From positions 930,001-994,000 of the forward strand of contig JAUTXW010000136.1 of assembly GCA_030620095.1 (NCBI GenBank): a stretch of 64,000 bases of DNA. The letters are read 5' to 3'. A program made the translations under genes and the position numbers. Position 1 is the stretch's first letter. The number at the start of each line of letters is the position of its first letter. The DNA comes from Kuschelorhynchus macadamiae. Taxonomy: Eukaryota > Arthropoda > Insecta > Coleoptera > Curculionidae. The notes beneath the pieces are model-generated. The model was not told where the DNA came from, made no database searches, and was given only the letters and a program-made list of their open reading frames with translations. This document shows, one piece after another, positions 1 through 12,190 of the stretch.

Positions 1-1226
1 GCTATCTAAGTTGAAATCATATGGCTTTGACATTTCTAGCCTGAGTCTTCTGAGCTCATATCTTACAAATCGGAAACAGACTGTTTTTTCAATAACAAAT
101 TTTCAGACTATGAAGACTGTTGCAGTGGTGTCCCACAGGGCTCGGTTTTGGACCCGGTGCTCTTTCTTATTTATGTTAATGGCATTTTGGAGGGAATGCG
201 GGGCACAGATCTGATCCTATACGCTGACGACACTACACTTAAATGAATCTTCGGCAAATATTGAGTAGGCGCAGTCGATGGCCTCTGACTGGTTGCAGAG
301 TAATAATTTAGCATTAAATAATGACAAAACTCATAAGCTTATTTTCTCTCAGAGGAACAGTTCTTCTGATAAGACCACCATCAAAATTCTTGGTGTCACT
401 TTGGATCCACTCTTAGCATGGGAATCCCATACTCAGATACTCTCAAGTGCAGTGTATTGCCTTCACAATTTGTGTAAGGCAGTTGATCTGCAAACCAGCC
501 TCACTGCCTACTATAATCTTTTCCATAGCAAAATATCCTATGCTATTTTAGCATGGGGCCATTCGGCACATGCTGACTTAATTTTTTCCATCCAGCATAG
601 AGCAGTAAGGGTGGTTGCCGGACTAGGCTAACGTGAAGATGCCAGATCGGGTTTTTGAGAGTTAGGTATACTTACTCTACATTCAGTATATATTTATAGA
701 TGTCTTTTACATGTAAAGGAAAACTTAAATACTTATAACCTTCAGATTCAAAAACATAATTATAATACAATGCATGGCGATGATATAGCTCTTGATTATA
801 CTCATATTTATAGGAGTAGGTATTCTATAAATTACTATGGTCCTAAACTTTATAAGCTTCCAACTGATATTAAGTCAATAGGTGGAAGTGGGTTTAAAAC
901 CAAATTAAAAAAGTTATTGCTTGATAAATGTTTTAATTCCATAGATGAATATTATAATTTTTAACTTCAATTAAATTAAGTCATTGTTTGTTATAATTGT
1001 CCAAATTATCTTCAGGCCATCTTGAAATCAATGTTTTTCGTCAAGTTTCTGTATTGTTAGTGTATATATGTATTTTTTTAATTAAGTATTGTCTTTATAT
1101 TTTTACATTTACTTCTAGAATTAAGAATTTTTATACTGATTTTTAAGACTGCTTTTGCATTATTTTATTGACCTGTGTAACTTCTTGTATTGGCACCAAT
1201 AAATTATCTATCTATCTATCTATCTA
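1..1226 (+). mobile_element. 5'-truncated non-LTR retrotransposon (CR1/Jockey-type), RT remnant
   Basis: Seen: frames read through reverse-transcriptase motifs, GVPQGS near 127-144 and LILYADDTTL near 210-240 (YADD is the catalytic palm box), then thumb and connection sequence (278-631) and a C-terminal stretch ending at the stop near 964 (770-964, with GPKLYKLP). Reading frame changes and stops (for example TGA at 244) show it is dead. An AATAAA-like tail at about 1198 leads straight into (TATC)n, a typical non-LTR 3' end. The endonuclease half lies outside the window or is lost. The clade is a guess from the RT style. Confidence 0.85.
1205..1226. repeat. (TATC)n microsatellite tail
   Basis: About five TATC units directly follow the AATAAA-like end of the non-LTR remnant, so this is most simply the repeated 3' terminus of that element rather than an independent microsatellite. 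Confidence 0.8.
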
Positions 1227-1759
1227 TGTTTGTTTTTAGTTCTTTGAGATTGACTACATTTATATTTACGTTTTCAAGCCAGCTTATATTGTAGGCTTGA
1301 ACCTGACATTGGAACATTTTTTTATATAGGGATTTCCAAAAAAAAAAAAATTATAAGCTACTGAACTAAAAGATTGTGGAATGGAATGAGAATGTCTGGC
1401 TTCAACTTCGCTTGAATTTTTTTTTACATTCTTGTTACTTGTTTGTATTGTGAATTATATTAATGACATTATTATTATTATTTGTTAATATGTTATTTCT
1501 AAATCTTCTAAAATATGAATGTGCATCTTGTCTTTTTTTAAAAGATCCTTGACGATAGTGGCTGGGATTTTTTCTATCGGTCTTATTGCCGTTTTCTGTA
1601 GTAAATAAACAAGTTTCTTTGTGTACTTATACTTGTTTATTTATTCTTAAGAGTTTTTTTTACTTTAGGCAGTAAAGCATATTTTGATTTTGACTTTATA
1701 TCACAATTTATTTGGTAGTTATGAAGTAATAGTGAAATAAAAAAAAATCTATATCCATA

Positions 1760-2130
1760 ATTTTGCAGAAGAGGGCAGTTCAATATTTAAATAGAGCAGG
1801 ATTAAGGGATCATTGTAAACCCGTGTTTATTTCCTCCTGACTTGCCTTGTTATTTATTCTTGAAGCAGTGTATATTATACGTAAAAGACATGATCATTAT
1901 TGTAATAACACAACGCTATATAACACCCGCTAAAAACCTCTCACTGCCTATTCCCAGAAATGCCTAATCATAGGCATTTTCTTATTTTTATTAGCATAAA
2001 GATCTATAATCACTTGCCGCTAAGCCTGAAAAATATTACTGACTTAAAATTATTCCGAAAATCAATTTCTAGACGTTTAGAACAAAAAGTGTATTACAAT
2101 TTACAGGAATACTTTTCTGACGAGTTGTGA
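1760..2130 (+). pseudogene. Non-LTR RT C-terminal remnant (second element)
   Basis: Translating with frame changes gives the usual end of a CR1/Jockey-like ORF2: an LQKRAV(Q)YLNRAGLRD-type stretch near 1765-1815, then NHLPLSLKNITDLKLFRK from about 2010, and a final YFSDEL followed by TGA at 2128-2130. No RT palm is attached, so it is a short 3' fragment, probably a different copy from the one at 1-1226. Between 1227 and 1760 I see only AT-rich sequence. Confidence 0.7.
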
Positions 2131-2225
2131 CGTTAAGGGTGGAACCTATTTTTTATTACTGTATGCGTGTGTTGTCTAATGATATGCTTTTCCATTATTG
2201 TCACATTACCTGTTTGTTTTTTTTC

Positions 2226-5200
2226 ATGTTTTTAACCATGACTTCATTTTGTTTTAGATTTAGCTAGATTTCGTCTCTCCATGAATTATTCGCGCGGCAC
2301 ATATACGTCCGCACCGATTACTCCCGAACCGTTGCCTGTATCGAAAAAACTCGTACCACGAAAAAGTTGCGGGACCCGGAAATAACGTACGACACAGCGT
2401 TAACGTTGGGGATACGGTGGTCCGTTTCGCGATTATAGGCCAAAAACCATATTTATACATCTTCTTTTATGACTTTTACGTTTTAACTTAGATGTTTGAA
2501 TTTTATAACTTTTTAACCTTTTTTTTACAGCTTTGTCAACAGGATTACTCTTATGACAATAAAGCATATTTTGAGTTTGGGTTTAATTTCCCAATCCGAC
2601 GTTTCAGATTTGCATTTTTTATTTCACTATTCAATGCCGTTAATAACTACCAAATATATGGTGATTTCCAGAAAATCAGCATTATTTGGAGAATTCCAAA
2701 GCAACGCCACATAGTGACCACTAACAAAATCATTACGGTACAGATTATGGCTTTACAAGTAGGGCAAAAAACCCCTTTTTTTCGATACCAAGTTGAATAA
2801 AATCGGTTCATCCAAAACAGAGTTGTCTACATTCGAAAGTAGAAATGTTTGACCTTACCCCACCACTTTATTTTTGAAAATAGACAAACATGGTTTCAAG
2901 AAAAAAGTGCGTACTTGGTTGAAGAATACAATCGTTGATTGAAGGAAAAAGGTCTTCAATCAACGATACAATGCTTATATTTTCGACATACCTCAATTAT
3001 GGACATTTAAGAGAAAATTGACATTTACACTTTTTTGTTTGCTGTTACGCCTCCTAGCAGCTAACCTTCGAACTTAGATATAATTTGCAGCAATTTCTCT
3101 TGGTCAATATACCTATAAATATTTTTTCCTATTAAGCAAATAAGTTGTCATTAACTGACCACCCTGTACAAATGGATGTTTTTAACCATGACTTTATTTT
3201 GTTTTAGTTTTAGCTAGATTTAGAATGACTTTATACATCTTCTTTTATGATTTTTATGTTTTAATTTAGATGTTGATTTATTTTTGTTTGCGTTTATCTG
3301 CTTGAATGATTAAATTTTATAACTTTTTAACCTTCTATTTTTTTACAGCTTTGTCAACAGGATTATTCTTATGACAATAAAGCATATTTTGAGTTTGGCT
3401 TTAATTTCCCAATCCGACGTTTCAGATTTGGATTTTTTATTTCACTATTCAATCTTTGATAACTACCAGATATATGGTGATATAAAAGTCATAGCTATTT
3501 GATTTTTTCCAGAAAATCAGCATTATTTGGAGAATTCCAAAGCAACGCCACCTAGTGACCACTAACAAAATCATTACGGTACAGATTATGGCTTCACAAG
3601 TAGGGCAAAAAAGAGCTTTTTTTCGATACCAAGTTGAATAAAATCAGTTCATCCAAAACAGAGTTGTCTACATTTGAAAGTAGAAATGTTTGACGTTACC
3701 CCACCACTTTATTTTTGAAAATAGACAAACATGGTTTCAAGTAAAAAAGTGCGTACTTGGTTGAAGAATACAAAGCTTATATTTTCAACATACCTCAATT
3801 ATGGACATTTAAGAGAAAATTGACATTTACACTTTTTTGTTTGCTGTTACGCCCCCTAGCGGCTAACCTTCGAACTTAGATATAATTTACAGCGATTTCT
3901 CTTAGTCGATTTACCTATAAATATTTTTTCCTATTAAGAAAATAAGTTGTCATTAACTGACCACCCTGTACAAATGAATGTTTTTAACCACGACTTTATT
4001 TTGTTTTAGTTTTAGCTAGATTTAGAATGACTTTATACATCTTCTTTTATGACTTTTACATTTTAACTTAGATGTTGATTTATTTTTGTTTGCGTTTATC
4101 TGCTTGGATGATTAAATTTTATAACTTTTTAACCTTCTATTTTTTTACAGCTTTGTCAACAGGATTATTCTTATGACAATAAAGCATATTTTGAGTTTGG
4201 GTTTAATTTCCCAATCCGACGTTTCAGATTTGGATTTTTTATTTCACTATTCAATGCTGTTGATAACTACCAGATATATGGTGATATAAAAGTCATAGCT
4301 ATTTGATTTTTTCCAGAAAATCAGCATTATTTGGAGAATTCCAAAGCAACGCCACATAGTGACCACTAACAAAATCATTACGGTACAGATTATGGCTTCA
4401 CAAGTAGGGCAAAAAAGCACTTTTTTTCGATACTAAGTTGAATAAAATCGGTTCATCCAAAACAGAGTTGTCTACATTTGAAAGTAGAAATGTTTGGCGT
4501 TACCCCACCACTTTATTTTTGAAAATAGACAAACATGGTTTCAAGTAAAAAAGAATACAAAGCTTATATTTTCAACATACCTTAATTATGGAAATTTAAG
4601 AGAAAATTGACATTTACACTTTTTTGTTTGCTGTTACGCCCCCTAGCGGCTAACCTTCGAACTTAGATATAATTTGCAGCAATTTCTCTTGGTCGATATA
4701 CCTATAAATATTTTTTCCTATTAAGCAAATAAGTTGTCATTAACTGACCACCCTGTACAAATGGATGTTTTTAACCATGACTTTATTTTGTTTTAGATTA
4801 AATTTTATAACTTTTTAACCTTCTATTTTTTCTTTTAGAGTTTGGCTTTAATTTCCCAATCCGACGTTTAGGGCAAAAAAGAATAAAATCAGTTCATCCT
4901 AGCTATTTGATTTTTTCCAGTTTTAGTTTTAGATTTAGAATGACTTTATACATCTTCTTTTATGACTTTTACGTTTTAACTTAGATGTTGATTTGTTTTT
5001 GTTTGCGTTTCTCGGCTTGGATGTTTGAATTTTATAACATTTTAACCTTCTATTTTTTTACAGCTTTGTCAACAGGATTACTCTTATGACAATAAAGCAT
5101 ATTTTGAGTTTGGCTTTAATTTCCCAATCCGACGTTTCAGATTTGGATTTTTTATTTCACTATTCAAAATCTTTGATAACTACCAAATATATGGTGATAT

Positions 5201-6490
5201 AAAAGTCATAGCTATTTGATTTTTTCCAGAAAATCAGCATTATTTGGAGAATTCCAAAGCAACGCCACCTAGTGACCACTAACAAAATCATTACGGTACA
5301 GATTATGGCTTCACAAGTAGGGCAAAAAAGCACTTTTTTTTGATACTAAGTTGAATAAAATCGGTTCATCCAAAACAGAGTTGTCTACATTTGAAAGTAG
5401 AAATGTTTGGCGTTACCCCACCACTTTATTTTTGAAAATATACAATCATGGTTTCAAGTAAAAAAGTGTGTACTTGGTTGAAAAATACAATGCTTATATT
5501 TTCAACATACCTCAATTATGGACATTTAAGAGAAAGTTGACATTTACACTTTTTTGTTTGCTGTTACGCCCCCTAGCGGCTAACTTTCGAACTTAGATAT
5601 AATTTACAGCGATTTCTCTTGGTCGATTTACCTATAAATAGTTTTTCGTATTAAGAAAATAAGTTGTCATTAACTGACCACCCTGTACAAATGGATGTTT
5701 TCAACCACGACTTTATTTTGTTTTAGTTTTAGCTAGATTTAGAATGACTTTAAACATCTTTTTTTATGACTTTTACGTTTTAACTTAGATGTTGATTTAT
5801 TTTTGTTTGCGTTTATCTGCTTGGATGATTAAATTTTATAACTTTTTAACCTTCTATTTTTTTACAGCTTTGTCAACAGGATTACTCTTATGACAATAAA
5901 GCATATTTTGAGTTTGAGTTTAATTTCCCAATCCGACGTTTCAGATTTGGATTTTTTATTTCACTATTCAATGCCGTTGATAACTACCAGATATATGGTG
6001 ATATAAAAGTCATAGCTATTTGATTTTTTCCAGAAAATCAGCATATTTGGAGAATTCCAAAGCAACGCCACCTAGTGACCACTAACAAAATCATTACGGT
6101 ACAGATTATGGCTTCACAAGTAGGGCAAAAAAGCACTTTTTTTCGATACCAAGTTGAATAAAATCGGTTCATCCAAAACAGAGTTGTCTACATTTGAAAG
6201 TAGAAATGTTTGAGCTTACCCAACCACTTTATTTTTGAAAATAGACAATCATGGTTTCAAGTAAAAAAGTGCGTACTTGGTTGAAAAATACAATGCTTAT
6301 ATTTTCAACATACCTCAATTATGGAAATTTAAGAGAAAATTGACATTTACACTTTTGTGTTTGCTATTACGCCCCAAGCGGCCAACTTTCGAACTTAAAA
6401 AATATTTTACAGCGATTTCTCTTGGCCGATTTACCTATAAATATTTTTTCCTATTAAGAAAATAAGTTCTCATTAATGGACCACCCTGTA
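2226..6490. repeat. Tandem array, five copies of a ~0.8 kb unit
   Basis: The landmark CAGCTTTGTCAACAGGATTA recurs at about 2528, 3348, 4149, 5061 and 5866. The unit end GACCACCCTGTA recurs near 3165, 3966, 4755, 5693 and 6488. Periods are therefore about 0.80, 0.79, 0.94 and 0.79 kb. Copies differ by point changes and small indels but are clearly high identity. The unit end reads TACAGGGTGGTC on the other strand, like a mariner-type terminus, so the unit may be a MITE that became a satellite. Open frames such as 2492-2800 are not conserved between units, so I do not call a gene. Confidence 0.92.
2271..2451. other. GC-rich ~180 bp insert in tandem unit 1
   Basis: Other units run GCTAGATTTAGAATGACTTT then ATACATCTTC. 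In unit 1 the sequence leaves the unit after GCTAGATTT and returns at ATTTATACATCTTC, with a CpG-rich block between. Its base composition is quite unlike the AT-rich surroundings. No convincing open frame or RNA fold was recognised. It could be a fragment of another element or filler captured during repair. Confidence 0.7.
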
Positions 6491-7655
6491 CTAATGGTGG
6501 ATGTCAAATTTTGCTTACTTTCTTTTAACTTAATGCTATTTGGCATAGCAAAATGTAATCAAACTTGAATTAAGCTACAAACTTTTGATACATTTAGTGC
6601 TTGTATGCATGTTTTATTTCAAATGCGATTTTGTTTGATAAATTAGATACCTATTTTTATTTAAGTAGTAAAATAACCAAATAAATCCTAAATTAAGAAG
6701 TAGTCTATGAAAACAATTGAATAAATTCTTCGTTCAATGATCCTATTAATAGAAGTGCAATGATAATATTTGATTCATGTATGTGCATATTCACCATAAC
6801 CTATGAGAAAAATCATTAAAAAAAAATGAGAAAAAACTTAAAAATCAATCGATAGGTTGAAATTTGGATTATAGTTATAAAATCAAGAGAGAAAATTTAG
6901 GGGAAATGCATCAGCATCTAATGGCCATTTAGCCCAGAAGAAAAAAATGTTTCCTTTACTTACTATTTTTCCAAATTTTTAGAAAAAGGTAGTTTTCTGT
7001 CACTTTGCATTATTTTTCAAGTAAAAACTTTCTAATAACTCAAATTTTACTTAAAATTAAAATTATTTAAAAAAAACCCAAAGAATGTGGAATTAACTGG
7101 TAACACTATATCTTATTTGAGAGTAACACATTAAATGAAATTAGTCAAATGTTTGATAGTTTTACACTGACATAATATGGCCCTACTTAAATCGAACCCT
7201 ATTTTGAGACAGTATAAGCTGAAAGGTCCCATATAAAAATTATTTTCATGGATCATGATATCATTAATAATAGAAATCAATAAATACAATATCTACCTTA
7301 TTTATCTCCATGTGCAAAGCAAAAAAAAAAATATGTCAAAGAAACATCCCCCGCCGGTGATTCTAAGTGAAACCAGCTTTTAGATTCCAAAAAAACTTAT
7401 CCATAGTGGTTTTAAATGTCAGACCGACTTACATTTAAATATTATATCACATTAACCTTTTGCTTTTCTTTTTAATGAGCAGTTTTTTATATTTTAAATT
7501 TAAAACTTGGACTAAGTCCTCCCTCACAACCCTTTTCAATTCATCCACATTTATTTTTACCATATTTATATTTTGACATAAGCATTTATTTATATTAACA
7601 TAAACAAATTGAGTATGTCATTTGTAATATGTAATTTTTGATGCTTGATTTTCAG
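6491..7655. other. AT-rich stretch, probable THOC7 intron
   Basis: No coding region, TIR or structured RNA recognised. It ends in a clean acceptor (polypyrimidine ending TTTTCAG at 7655) for the THOC7 exon, so it is probably the end of a long first intron that also holds the tandem array. Confidence 0.5.
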
Positions 7656-8260
7656 AGGAAGTTATTAAAAGGCGCCTAATCTTTGACGGAGATGGGACGG
7701 GGGAAGACCGCAGGCTTAATGTATTGCTGAAACTGGTTTCCAAATGGATTAACACAACAGATGAATCTGAAGAAGATTGCTTAGCCACTTATGATAGGAT
7801 CTGTGCACAGTTGTCTTTGGTCGAGCATTCTCGACGCAGATCTGATTTTGTTCACAAGCAAACTGCAGAACAATTGGAGAAATATAAAACTTTGCATGCA
7901 GAGATGGAACAGAAAATCAAGACTACAAAAGAGGAAATTGCTAAACAGAAAAATGAACTAGAAAAGAAAAAGATTGTAAAGCAGAACCGTATCCAGTATG
8001 ACTTGTTGGCCAAATCCATAGCGAAGGAGCCTCCTCGCACTGAAACCATGAGGAATCTGAAGACACTTCAAAAGGAACTATCAGAGCTAGCATCTGAGAA
8101 GAGACTGCTCGAACAAAGACTGGATAGTAAGAAGAAGCAATTTGAGGTACTTTCAACATCTGCAAATTCTTTGGCAGCATTGTTGGAAAAGGAAGCTAAA
8201 GATGATACTGCTAAATTATCTAAAGAACATTCTCAAGATTCAGAATCTATGTCTGAGTAG
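7656..8260 (+). CDS. Thoc7: THO complex subunit 7 (THOC7), last coding exon
   Basis: THOC7 is a small coiled-coil subunit of the nuclear THO/TREX complex, which couples transcription to mRNA export. After the acceptor at 7655 the frame gives EVIKRRLIFDGDGTGEDRR, the hallmark N-terminal motif of the family (human has VIRKRLLIDGDGAGDDRR, from memory), then a long charged coiled coil with NRIQYDLLAK (family: NRQEYDALAK) and KKKQFEVL (family: RRKQFHVL), ending in an acidic Ser-rich tail with stop TAG at 8258-8260. The exon encodes 200 residues, close to full family length (~204). The exon starts with two bases of a split codon, so a very short first exon with the ATG is expected upstream; I could not find it. 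No frameshift, so it looks functional. Confidence 0.93.
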
Positions 8261-8635
8261 GTCAATTGTACAAATATATTTTGATAACCGTTCCTATTTT
8301 GTAGGTATATACTAATAAGAAACATTTTATAGATCCAGTCTATTTATTCTGAAACAGAGATATTTGATTTTAAGAACAGTAGCAACATTTTAATTATCTT
8401 TAGCATTTGATAAGAAGTTTATTTATTTGAAATATATGCTAAGTTGCATTTAAGCAACACAGTTTTCATCTAACTTTAAAGTCTTATTTTTTTTTCAACT
8501 AGTTAATTGACCATTTTAACAAAGTTGGTTTTCATATGTAGTTAATCTCCTCGTTTGACACTAAAAACGAAAGAAATGGAGATTTTCTCCAAGCTTTATG
8601 GAAGTTAAATGGAAAAAATTGAATTGTTTTTTTTT
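8261..8635. other. Probable THOC7 3' UTR and AT-rich spacer
   Basis: Follows the THOC7 stop directly. No strong AATAAA seen by eye and no other feature. Confidence 0.4.
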
Positions 8636-9093
8636 CTCATTTTTTTGAATCACCCTTTATATCAGACTAGTATTTGTATAAAACATATTTATCCCTTATT
8701 TGAAAGTACTTATCTGCTACAAATATTTTTTCATTCACTGATTTATATGGAAAGCTTTTTTACTGCAACATTTTGGATTAATCTGACTTATCTAATATTA
8801 CACATTTGTTTAAATTGGCTAAATTTTCCTTTTATGGGTTAGATTAGTAGTAATGGATTTTGCAAAAAGTCAAAATCCATTGAAATTAAAAAAAAGTATA
8901 CAAAAAATTATACAATAAGTACCACGTGTCCTATATTGCAAGGTTCTAGTAAAAATATGTAATTTGGAAAATTTAGAGATATATGGGTGACTGAAAAACA
9001 GAATGTCCCAAAGTAAGGGACTTTCGAAAATAGTGTAAACAGGTTTTATGCAAGTGCTCATATAAAATACACAGGGGGATTAAAAAGAGTGTA
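8636..9093. repeat. Decayed foldback (inverted repeat, arms ~220 bp)
   Basis: Left arm reads GAATCACCCTTTATATCAG; the reverse complement of the right arm reads TAATCCCCCTGTGTATTTTA. Both continue in parallel through GTATAAAACATATTTA versus GCATAAAACCTGTTTA and CATTCACTGATTTATAT versus CAGTCACCCATATAT. The loop contains a perfect 10 bp hairpin around 8851-8880 (AATGGATTTT / AAAATCCATT). Arms are diverged, so this is an old MITE-like foldback. Confidence 0.6.
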
Positions 9094-9369
9094 TTTTTCC
9101 ATTAACTCTCATGAAGCTTGGATAAAATTTCCATTTTTATCGCAAGACAATGACATTTACCTACATATGGAAAAAATTTTTCACTTTCGTAACCTGTCTT
9201 CTTTTTTTTCAATAGATGCATATTGCTTAAAAAATATTTGTCGTTTGTATGATGTTTCATATATTTTGCCAGTGTTTAGATTTCTTAGTTCGTCAAGTTT
9301 ATATGTTCGTATTTTGATCAATTAGTAGCTATCTTCTTTCTAGTTGCCACATTACTCAGGATTTATACA

Positions 9370-9770
9370 TATCTGCCGTCTTGTCTGCAGTTGGATTGAC
9401 TTAAAGGCTTTGTCGTTGTCGGCGTGTTTCTTATGTTTTTGATAATAGTCAGATTTCATTGCAAGAAGGTCATCAAGAGACTTGATCTGCCACATAAACA
9501 TTTGGTTATTGTCATCGCTATTAAAAAATGTAGGTTATTTCTGCAGTTGGATTGACTTTAAAACTAGTCATTTTCAACGTATTCATTGTTTTTCACAATA
9601 TGCTGATTGTATTGCAAGGCCATTAAAAAATTAGGTTATTTCTGCGGAGTTGTTAGCATATTTCTTGTGTTTGGGATAATATGTAAATTTCTTGGCAAGA
9701 ATGTCATCAAAAGATACTGGATCTGTCATACATAAAGTTTGGTTACTATCAACTAACCAAACAACACATA
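9370..9770. repeat. Short degenerate direct repeats
   Basis: GCAGTTGGATTGACTT occurs at about 9389 and 9542, with a related AGTTGGATTGACC near 9851. A longer piece (GGCAAGAA-GTCATCAA followed by a GATCTG or GGATCTG box and AGTTTGGTTA) is present near 9458-9505 and 9680-9745. Probably partial duplication of an unknown repeat; no coding content. Confidence 0.45.
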
Positions 9771-10719
9771 TAATAGGACTCCAGTTTGCACAAAAGTCCC
9801 ATCATAATTCTAAATATGTACGAATCAAGAATAAATCGAGTCTCGTCTGAAGTTGGATTGACCATATAAAAAAAAACGTTGAACTTATTCAAATTGCAAC
9901 TTATTCCCAACATGCAGATAAGAAACAGCATTTTCTCAGAAATTAGTACTTAACACAATTATTAGTACTTACAATATATTTTTAGTGTTAGAGATTTAAG
10001 ATGTAAAATGTTTCTTATTTTTACCTTTTGTTCTATGTGTTGGTTGCTTGCTAAATAAAACAGCACCAAATTTACTGTTTTACTTTATAGATTTTTGGTT
10101 TGTTTAAGTTGTCCTTTAGGTAAATGATATACCTACGTTAATTTTGTTCTTTTGTATGTTTTGGAGAATATTAGGATTAACCGTAGCACCTAAGAAAATA
10201 CAGTTTTATAGCAGAAACCTTTTTAAATTATATTTAGCATTGGGGTTTCAGCCAGCAGGGTCTATGTTGTTTGACATGCAAGCAGACCATTATATACAGT
10301 GAGTATAATTTATTAAGGCAAAACGTGATCTACTACAAAATTCTGCTTTAACAGTATTAATTAGTTAGAACGTTCTTTAAAATAGGGTAAGTTATATTTA
10401 TATTTTTTGTTGAATGAAGACTGGTTTAAATTGTATAATAAGGATTTTTGTACATGTATTCGTCCAGAAAACACAGTCATTCATTAGTTAAGTTCTTGTT
10501 TTCAATAAAGTTGTTTGAAGATTAAAGCCAGTATTTTTTTATATGATAAGAAATAAATCTGTGAAGATAGTTCTTTCTATGCAGCGTTTTCAAATAGGAG
10601 GTGTATTGGTTGTTTATGAAAGGTTAGGTTAGGAAAATTTAAATCTTCGTCAAACTAATAAAAAAACTGTAATTTCACCTTTACCTATAGCTTCCCGTCT
10701 ATTGAATTCCAGGACGTAC
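9771..10719. other. AT-rich intergenic stretch
   Basis: No coding region, repeat boundary or RNA gene recognised. A brief AGGTTAGGTTAGG near 10620 is too short to be telomeric. Confidence 0.4.
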
Positions 10720-11103
10720 AATCAATAATTTATTTCCTCAATTGAAAAGTATTACAAAATTCATACAATAATTGAAGAAAACGTCTGAAAATAACTTAAA
10801 TTACTAGTAAAACAATATAAAATTAAGTTCATGTAAAAAAGTCTTGGTGGGAGTAACAGTTAATCATTACAAAAATACAAAATATATAAGCAATGTAAGT
10901 ATATGTGAAAGTTGAGACAATACACCAAAGTAAATAGATTAAAAAATTATATTAAACTAACACAGAACATCCCACAAATTACCTATCATGTGTAAGATGA
11001 CGCCTCAAAGACACAGAAAACACATCCAAATCCCATCTCATTAGCTCTTCTCATAATCCTATGGATTGTCGAATTCTCCCAACTAGTACGGTGGTGTTGG
11101 GTT

Positions 11104-12190
11104 TCAAAAGTTTTTGTATCCGAGATCTAGGAGGAACATAAAAGTTAAGTTTAGAGAGGCGAGATTGGGGCAATCAACAGAACCATGTATAATTTTATAG
11201 GCAGTCATAATGTCAGTATTCCTCCTTCGCAAAAAAAGGCTCTGAATATCAAGCTCTTGTTCCAAATTACTATAATTGACAGACTCAGTTGGAATTCTAC
11301 ATTTAAATGCAATATAGCGAAGGACTTTCCTCTGAATCGACGCAATTTTGTCAATATATTTTTGGTAAAAGGGAGGCCAGACAACAGTTGAACACTCAAG
11401 ATGGGGCCGCACTAGTGAAAGATATAGTACCTTAATAGACTGCACATTGAGAGCCTTACTACAGCAAGCCATAATATGTTGACTAAAAGTAAGCTTGTAA
11501 TCGAATAAAACTCCCAAATCTCTTATAATATCTACCCTATCTATAACCTCATTACCAAAAAAGTAGGTACCCGACACTGCCGAGAGTGATCTGCCGAACC
11601 GAATATGTTTGCATTTTTTAATATTCAATTGCAATCTATTAATCTTGCACCAGTTATAAAATTTATCTAAATCTTTTTGAAATTTGAATTCAGAAGCATC
11701 ATTGTCTATTGCCATATAAGTTTTTAAATCATCTGCTTATAAAATGGATTCAGTGAAGTCAAAGCATTCAGAAATATCATTAATAAATATATTAGAAAGA
11801 ATGGGAGCAAGATGCGTCCATTGAGGTACCCCAGAAGTAACGTTGATAGTCCTAGACAAATGATTATTTAACTGAACTCTATCTGATAAATATGACCGAA
11901 TCCAGTCAAGCACTGCACCATGATTTCCAACATTAAACAGCTTCATCAACAGAAGCTCATGATCTACCTTGTCAAATGCCTTGGAGAAGTCCGTGTAAAC
12001 AGAGTCCACAACAGAGCCTCTCTCCAAGGCCCCGACAATATCGTCATGATAAACTAATAAATTACTTGTTACTGATCGATTTTTACAGAAACAGTGCTGA
12101 ATGTCAGAGATAAAATTCTTAAAAGTATCCCTAAAGAAGTCAGCTATGATCGATTCAAATAACTTTGGTATCAAAGACATCAAAGTAAAA
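11104..12190 (-). pseudogene. Non-LTR RT, segment B (complete palm)
   Basis: - strand frame with IPKLFESII (RT finger), TDFSKAFDKVDHELL (palm A), TSGVPQ (box), then LYADD at the junction with the next frame (11737 to 11715), followed by KCKHIRFGR and DLGVLFDYKLTFSQH, the usual RT 7-9 and thumb motifs. A frameshift near 11720-11735 splits it. It is fused in frame behind segment A, so the palm occurs twice in one reading frame. Confidence 0.85.

Noticed and set aside
2260..2460. GC-rich block as THOC7 promoter or first exon
   Set aside because: No ATG followed by a donor with the needed phase and no D/E-rich N-terminus; it also interrupts a satellite unit.
2492..2800. 102-residue open frame in tandem unit 1
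   Set aside because: Frame is not preserved in the other four units and the protein matches nothing I recognise; chance frame in a satellite.
2226..6490. Regular array considered as CRISPR
   Set aside because: Unit is ~800 bp with no short direct repeat/spacer pattern; eukaryotic context.
10618..10632. AGGTTAGGTTAGG, insect telomere-like motif
   Set aside because: Only about two and a half units; common by chance and in insect genomes.
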